A stretch of 7,873 bases of DNA, from the NCBI GenBank assembly GCA_003232965.1, contig QIKG01000248.1, forward strand, positions 1 through 7,873. Direction: 5' to 3'. This document shows, piece after piece, positions 7,778 through 7,873 of this stretch; the stretch's first letter is position 1, and each line of letters opens with the position of its first letter. The notes under the pieces are model-generated. The model saw only the letters and a list, made by a program, of their open reading frames with translations. It was not told the DNA's origin and did no database searches. Made by a program: the position numbers and the translations under genes. This DNA is from Oceanospirillales bacterium. GTDB lineage: Bacteria; Pseudomonadota; Gammaproteobacteria; Xanthomonadales; SZUA-36.

Positions 7778-7781
7778 GGCT

Positions 7782-7787
7782 TCACCT
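7782..7787 (-). promoter_or_regulatory. Ribosome binding site of the Fic gene
   Basis: AGGTGA, read on the - strand, ends 4 bases before the ATG at 7777-7775. It supports this start over later in-frame codons. The fourth copy of the operator-like repeat (7791-7801) sits just upstream of it, so a protein bound there could also block ribosome access only indirectly, at the DNA level. Confidence 0.6.
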
Positions 7788-7790
7788 ATT

Positions 7791-7873
7791 TTTAGGTTTA
7801 ACGGTTATCTTATATTTAGGTTATTAAGTTGTACAGTATTTAGGTTATTGTGTCAACCGCATTTTAGGTTATT
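7791..7873 (-). repeat. Four 11-base direct repeats at exact 24-base period in the Fic promoter
   Basis: On the + strand the unit TTTAGGTTATT starts at 7815, 7839 and 7863, and a variant TTTAGGTTTAA starts at 7791. Each start is exactly 24 bases from the next. On the gene strand the unit is AATAACCTAAA. The 13-base spacers between units differ from each other, so the fixed part is the short unit and its distance, as expected for protein-binding iterons and not for a simple tandem duplication. The last copy ends exactly at the window edge, so the array may continue. Units lie upstream of the -35, between -35 and -10, around the predicted start of transcription, and next to the ribosome binding site. 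I infer an operator array, probably for a repressor. Confidence 0.85.
7828..7856 (-). promoter_or_regulatory. Sigma70-type promoter of the Fic gene
   Basis: On the - strand, TTGACA (7856-7851) is a perfect -35. TACAAC (7833-7828) is a -10 matching four of six positions, with the ideal 17-base spacer. Transcription would start near 7821, leaving a leader of about 44 bases. One copy of the 11-base repeat fills most of the spacer (7839-7849) and another covers the expected start (7815-7825). A protein bound to the array would therefore compete directly with RNA polymerase. Confidence 0.65.

Noticed and set aside
7791..7873. CRISPR array
   Set aside because: The units are only 11 bases with 13-base spacers, far shorter than CRISPR repeats and spacers, and they overlap a promoter.

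Overview
The window reads as chromosomal DNA of a Gram-negative bacterium, most likely a gammaproteobacterium. This rests on an outer-membrane-type lipoprotein (lipobox V-F-G-C with Ser at +2), sigma70-like promoter hexamers, AGGA/GAGG ribosome binding sites and the protein families present. No rRNA or marker gene allows a closer placement. I recognised no tRNA, CRISPR array, insertion sequence or phage gene.

Layout: (1) Positions 1-852, + strand, are the 3' end of a membrane protein cut by the window edge. It carries the end of a PAP2-phosphatase-like domain followed by an LssY C-terminal domain. Its PAP2 motif 3 has lost the catalytic His and Asp. (2) Positions 853-999 are a short G-rich intergenic stretch. 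(3) Positions 1000-3209, + strand, are a translationally coupled ABC-2 exporter: an ATPase followed two bases later by a GTG-started permease. (4) Positions 3266-6124, + strand, encode a large two-half M16 (pitrilysin/insulinase-family) zinc metallopeptidase lipoprotein. It sits 56 bases behind the permease and may belong to the same transcription unit or have its own promoter. (5) Positions 6125-6232 are a convergent intergenic gap with a REP-like hairpin. (6) Positions 6233-7777, - strand, encode a Fic-family protein with an N-terminal AbiEi-like winged-helix region and a class II self-inhibitory motif. (7) Positions 7778-7873 are the Fic promoter region. It contains four copies of an 11-base direct repeat spaced at exactly 24 bases, interleaved with a TTGACA-17-TACAAC promoter.

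The exporter and the M16 lipoprotein plausibly act together at the envelope, one moving a substrate out and the other degrading peptides in the periplasm, but this is inferred from adjacency only. The Fic gene looks like a self-contained, autoregulated regulator or toxin-like unit. Its own DNA-binding N-terminus is the obvious candidate to occupy the repeat array. That repeat/promoter arrangement is the most unusual thing in the window.
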